A DNA stretch of 64,000 nt from JACCZX01 sp963791315. GTDB lineage: Bacteria > Pseudomonadota > Gammaproteobacteria > Burkholderiales > Burkholderiaceae_F. The notes under the pieces were generated by a model that saw only the letters and a list, made by a program, of their open reading frames with translations, ran no database searches and was not told the DNA's origin. Location of the stretch: NCBI GenBank assembly GCA_963791315.1, contig CAWBRQ010000006.1:248001-312000 (forward strand). Direction: 5' to 3'. This document shows positions 61,073 to 64,000 of this stretch, piece by piece (the stretch's first letter is position 1; every line of letters begins with the position of its first letter). The position numbers and the translations under genes are program-made.

Positions 61073-62378
61073 CTAGGCAAACCTGCGCTGTGCGGTGATC
61101 GCTAACCCGCTGACCACACTTGCATAGCGGTCGCCGCGCACAGGCTGTGCCACCGGGAAACGCAGCCGCAAGCCGCGCTGCCAGGAAATCCAGCCCGGTC
61201 GACCCGCCGGTGAAATAAATGGCATCGATACGATCAGCCGCAAGCTCAGCCATGCGCACGGTGTCGCGCGCCGTAGCGACGATCCGATCCACATCGTCAT
61301 GCAGTGCAGACTGCTGTTCGGGCTCGACAAACGGCAGTTCAAGACCAGGCTCAACAAAATTCAGATCGATGACAGCGGCGCCCGACTCGGAAACGGCGAT
61401 TTTCGCCGCCTCTGCGCGCGCTGCCAAGTCGTGTCCGCGATGTTGCGTGAGCACGTTCATCAGGCGTTGGTGCGCGCGCTGGTCGTCGTACATGTTGCGC
61501 ATCATCCGTAGCTCGAGCACACGGTTGGGTGTGTACGTCGTATTGATCAAATGCCACGTTGAAAGATCGAAGTAGATTTTCGAGGGCACCGGGCGGTCGC
61601 CCGGCCCGCTTCCATTCAGTCCGAGAAGCGGCATGATCTTGCGCAGGTTTACGGCTTTGTCGAAGTCGGTTCCTGCGCGATGCACTCCGTGATTCGCCAG
61701 AATGTCCGCGCGCCGATCGACCCGGCCATGCGCCACTTCGCTGGCGCGTACGACTGAAAAGTCAGAAGTGCCACCGCCGATATCGGCCACCAGCACCAAT
61801 CGCTCACCGTCGCTCGCCCCCAATCTCGACTCGTAATCGAGCGCGGCGGCGATCGGTTCAAACTGAAACTCGACTTTCGACAGCCCAGTCGCACGCGCTG
61901 CCTTTAGCAGCGTTTGCTGAGCTTTGGCATCGCGACGCGGATCGTCGTCGACGAAAAAGACCGGGCGGCCAATGACCACGCGGTCGATCGGCCGCTGCCA
62001 ATGCGCCTCCGCCTGCTGCTTGATGTGGCGCAGATACGCAATCACCACATCGATGTATCGAATCTGTAGTCCGTCGCCAAGCTCGGTCGCCTCGTCCATC
62101 AAATCTGAGCCGAGAATGCTCTTGATCGACCGCATCAACCGACCCTCGTATCCGTCGACGTAGGACGCAATCGCGGCGCGGCCAAAGAGGCGGCTGCCGT
62201 CTTCGGCACTGTAAAACACGGCGGTAGGCATGCTGGTCGCGCCCTGTTCCAGCGGCGCGAGTTCGATCCTCGTCGACCGTGTATGCGGATCCGCCACGAA
62301 ACGCGCCACCGCCGAGTTCGATGTTCCGAAGTCGATCGCGCAAGTCTCTGCGCCGGTGGCACCACGTGCGCCTTTCAC
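61073..62378 (-). CDS. YegD-like Hsp70 family protein, one frameshift near the end
   Basis: An Hsp70/actin-fold ATPase lacking the DnaK substrate-binding domain. Phosphate-1 is CAIDFGTSNSAVARF, phosphate-2 is LVADIGGGTSDFSVVRAS, and the adenosine motif is AIYFTGGSTGLDFLAARL. An indel near 61150 moves the last residues to a frame ending AITAQRRFA, with a stop at 61073. Without correction the frame would run on antisense to the phosphatase. It has about 435 residues, as in YegD. The GTG start at 62376-62378 overlaps the stop of the upstream coiled-coil gene (GTGA). Confidence 0.88.
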
Positions 62379-63070
62379 TTGATCGACTCTGCCGCCTTCT
62401 TGCGTAGTTCTTCGCGCGCCGTTTCTTGCTGTTCGATCTGCTTGCGCTTTTCGGCGCGCCGCTGCTCATTTTCAATGCGCTTGGCCTCCTGCTCGAGCGC
62501 ACGCTTTTGCGCCTGCTCCTGCTTTTGCTCGAACTTGCGCACGTTCTCAGCGCGCTCGTCTGCGGTCATGCGCGAAGGCGTGTGATGGAGGCGATCCTGC
62601 TCGCTGGCTTGCGCGGGCGCTCCGCCCTTTTTAGCAAGCGCCTCACGCTGCTTCGCTGCCGCTTCGCGTGCCATGGCAGCCTCTCGTGCTTTGGATTCCT
62701 TCTGCGGCCGCTGCGCATCTTCAGCCGCGCGTGCGGCTTCTTCATCGGAACGCCGCTTGGCCACACGCTCCGCCTCGATTCGACGGTGCACATCGCGCGC
62801 TTCCACGCGTACGCGCCGCACCTCGCGCTCGGCTAACTCCTTCTGGCGGCGAACTTCGTCACGGCATGAGTTGACTAAGAATCCTCGCAGGCACTCTGCG
62901 TCACGCGCCTTCGCGCTGTGCGCGATTCGCGTCATCTCGGCATCGGCCTCCTTCAACACGGCTTGTGCTTGCTCGCCGTCGCGGATGCTTCCGGTCGGGT
63001 GGCGGGCGCCGAAATCCTGAGCCGCCACCGGCATAGCGATTAACGTTAGCAGTACCCACCAACTTTTCAT
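62375..63070 (-). CDS. Secreted, highly charged coiled-coil protein
   Basis: A signal peptide MKSWWVLLTLIAMPVAAQ precedes a 213-residue mature part. About residues 70-230 are almost entirely Glu, Arg, Lys, Gln and Ala, with heptad-like coiled coils (KRIENEQRRAEKRKQIEQQE). A small region with two Cys (DAECLRGFLVNSCRDE) could form a disulfide. It has no recognised family beyond a loose TolA-like composition. It is intact. It is translationally coupled to the Hsp70 gene, which is odd because one product is exported and the other cytosolic. Confidence 0.75.
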   Translation of the reverse strand: MKSWWVLLTLIAMPVAAQDFGARHPTGSIRDGEQAQAVLKEADAEMTRIAHSAKARDAECLRGFLVNSCRDEVRRQKELAEREVRRVRVEARDVHRRIEAERVAKRRSDEEAARAAEDAQRPQKESKAREAAMAREAAAKQREALAKKGGAPAQASEQDRLHHTPSRMTADERAENVRKFEQKQEQAQKRALEQEAKRIENEQRRAEKRKQIEQQETAREELRKKAAESIK

Positions 63071-63111
63071 CGATCGCTCAACGTGACATCCGGACGCTGC
63101 TTAACGTATCA

Positions 63112-64000
63112 CTAGACACGTGCGACGACATTACGCCTGGGTGCCTCGAGGTACTCACGCGACTGCATCTCGTGCAAACGAGACACCGTGCGCGAGAATT
63201 CGTTGGTTAGCGCTCCGGCGACGTACAGCTGCTCGGGCGGCACTTCGGCCGAGGCGATCAAGTGCACGCGATGGTCGTACAAGATATCGACCAACCACGT
63301 AAAGCGTCGCGCCTCTGAAGCATGGCCCGCGCTCATGCGCGGAATATTGGACAGCAGCACCGTGTGAAATTGCGCTGCGATCTCGAGGTAGTCGTTCTGC
63401 GAACGGGGCCCGCCACAGAGCACCGCGAAGTCGAACCACACAACACCGCCTGCGCGCCGGCGCGCCCGTATTCGCCGCGCTTCGATCTCGAGCACCGGGT
63501 CATCATCATCGGTCTCCGCAATTCGGTCGAAGCCCGTTTGCAATGCGGCGTCTGCTGCAGCGCCGCCGGGGGTCATGTAGGCATCAATGCGTTGCATGGC
63601 GCGCTGCCGGTAGTCGACGCCCGCATCGATGTGCACCACGTCGAGCTGCTGCGTCAATAGCTCGATCGCCGGCACTATCCGGTCGCGATGCAAGCCATCG
63701 GGGTACAGACCTTCTGGTGAATAGTTTGATGTCATCACGAACCCGACCTTGAGTTCGAACAGCTTAGAGAGGAGCCGATGCAGGATCATCGCGTCCGCGA
63801 TATCGGAGACATGAAATTCGTCGAAGCAGATGAGCCGGTAGCGTGACGCGATACGCGCGCCCACTTCATCGAGCGGATTTTCGGTGCCCTTCAGATTGTC
63901 GAGCTCGCGATGAACGCCGCGCATGAATTGATGAAAATGCACACGCGTCTTTCGGACGATAGGTACGGCAGCAAAAAAGATATCCATCAAAAAACTCTTG
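63112..64000 (-). CDS. zapE: Cell division ATPase ZapE (AFG1-like), 5' end outside the window
   Basis: P-loop ATPase that acts on FtsZ at late division. Part of the Walker A (KSFLMDIFFAAVP) is at the very edge. Walker B is LICFDEFHVSDIADAMILHRLLSKLF, and VGFVMTSNYSPEGLYPDGLHRDRIVPAIELL is the sensor region. LSNIPRMSAGHASEARRFTWLVDILYDHRVHLIASA is diagnostic of ZapE. About 296 of about 370 residues are present. It is not frameshifted. The remaining N-terminal part lies beyond base 64000. Confidence 0.92.
   Translation of the reverse strand, partial: KSFLMDIFFAAVPIVRKTRVHFHQFMRGVHRELDNLKGTENPLDEVGARIASRYRLICFDEFHVSDIADAMILHRLLSKLFELKVGFVMTSNYSPEGLYPDGLHRDRIVPAIELLTQQLDVVHIDAGVDYRQRAMQRIDAYMTPGGAAADAALQTGFDRIAETDDDDPVLEIEARRIRARRRAGGVVWFDFAVLCGGPRSQNDYLEIAAQFHTVLLSNIPRMSAGHASEARRFTWLVDILYDHRVHLIASAEVPPEQLYVAGALTNEFSRTVSRLHEMQSREYLEAPRRNVVARV

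Overview
The window is a GC-rich, very gene-dense stretch of a bacterial chromosome. Gene content and order point to Betaproteobacteria, most likely Burkholderiales. The supporting blocks are tig-clpP-clpX-lon-hupB-tRNA-Val-tRNA-Asp-ppiD, alr-radA, ispD-ispF next to mfd-serB, rluD-pgeF-phaC-phaA, and PhaR/RimO. There is no rRNA, CRISPR array, insertion sequence, prophage or plasmid backbone that I can see. It looks like a core chromosomal region with a few accessory genes.

Layout. 0-3.2 kb: nnrD, ybbA and tesA (divergent) and selU/mnmH. 3.2-12.1 kb, minus strand: ppiD, two tRNAs, hupB, lon, clpX, clpP, tig and tRNA-Leu, a protein-quality-control block. 12.2-15.4 kb: hpnC-hpnD-hpnE (squalene synthesis). 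15.4-21.3 kb: alr-radA, lplT and the tsaB-rimI-udg chain. 21.3-26.7 kb: a DUF1501/DUF1800 pair with a secreted 12-residue-repeat protein, divergent from an OmpR/EnvZ-type two-component system. 26.7-32.4 kb: ispDF, mfd and serB. 32.4-38.9 kb: a transglutaminase-like/TPR lipoprotein, two predicted outer-membrane proteins, an M15-type peptidase, bktB, rimO and phaR. 39-43.2 kb: an FbpABC-type ABC importer. 43.3-49.4 kb: a surface-adhesin-E-like protein, a penicillin-acylase-family hydrolase, OsmC, a phospholipase-D-like protein and small proteins. 49.4-54.7 kb: polyhydroxybutyrate genes (SDR, phaB, phaA, phaC) with an opposing glycosyltransferase between phaA and phaB. 54.7-64 kb: pgeF-rluD, bamD, an RDD protein, a DinG-like helicase, a YdcH-like protein, a PP2C phosphatase, a YegD-like Hsp70, a coiled-coil protein and zapE.

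PHB metabolism is the main metabolic theme. PhaA or BktB condense acyl-CoA, PhaB reduces the product, PhaC polymerises it, and PhaR, about 12 kb away, would regulate granule genes.

A caution for all users: many genes are broken into adjacent reading frames, most densely in the first 14.5 kb and at 39-42 kb. The broken genes include essential ones (bamD, alr, ispD), and the conserved motifs continue intact in the next frame. I therefore treat the breaks as sequencing or assembly indels, annotate the full gene span, and flag each case. Coordinates of starts and stops in such genes are reconstructed. From about 49 kb to the end the reading frames are nearly clean.
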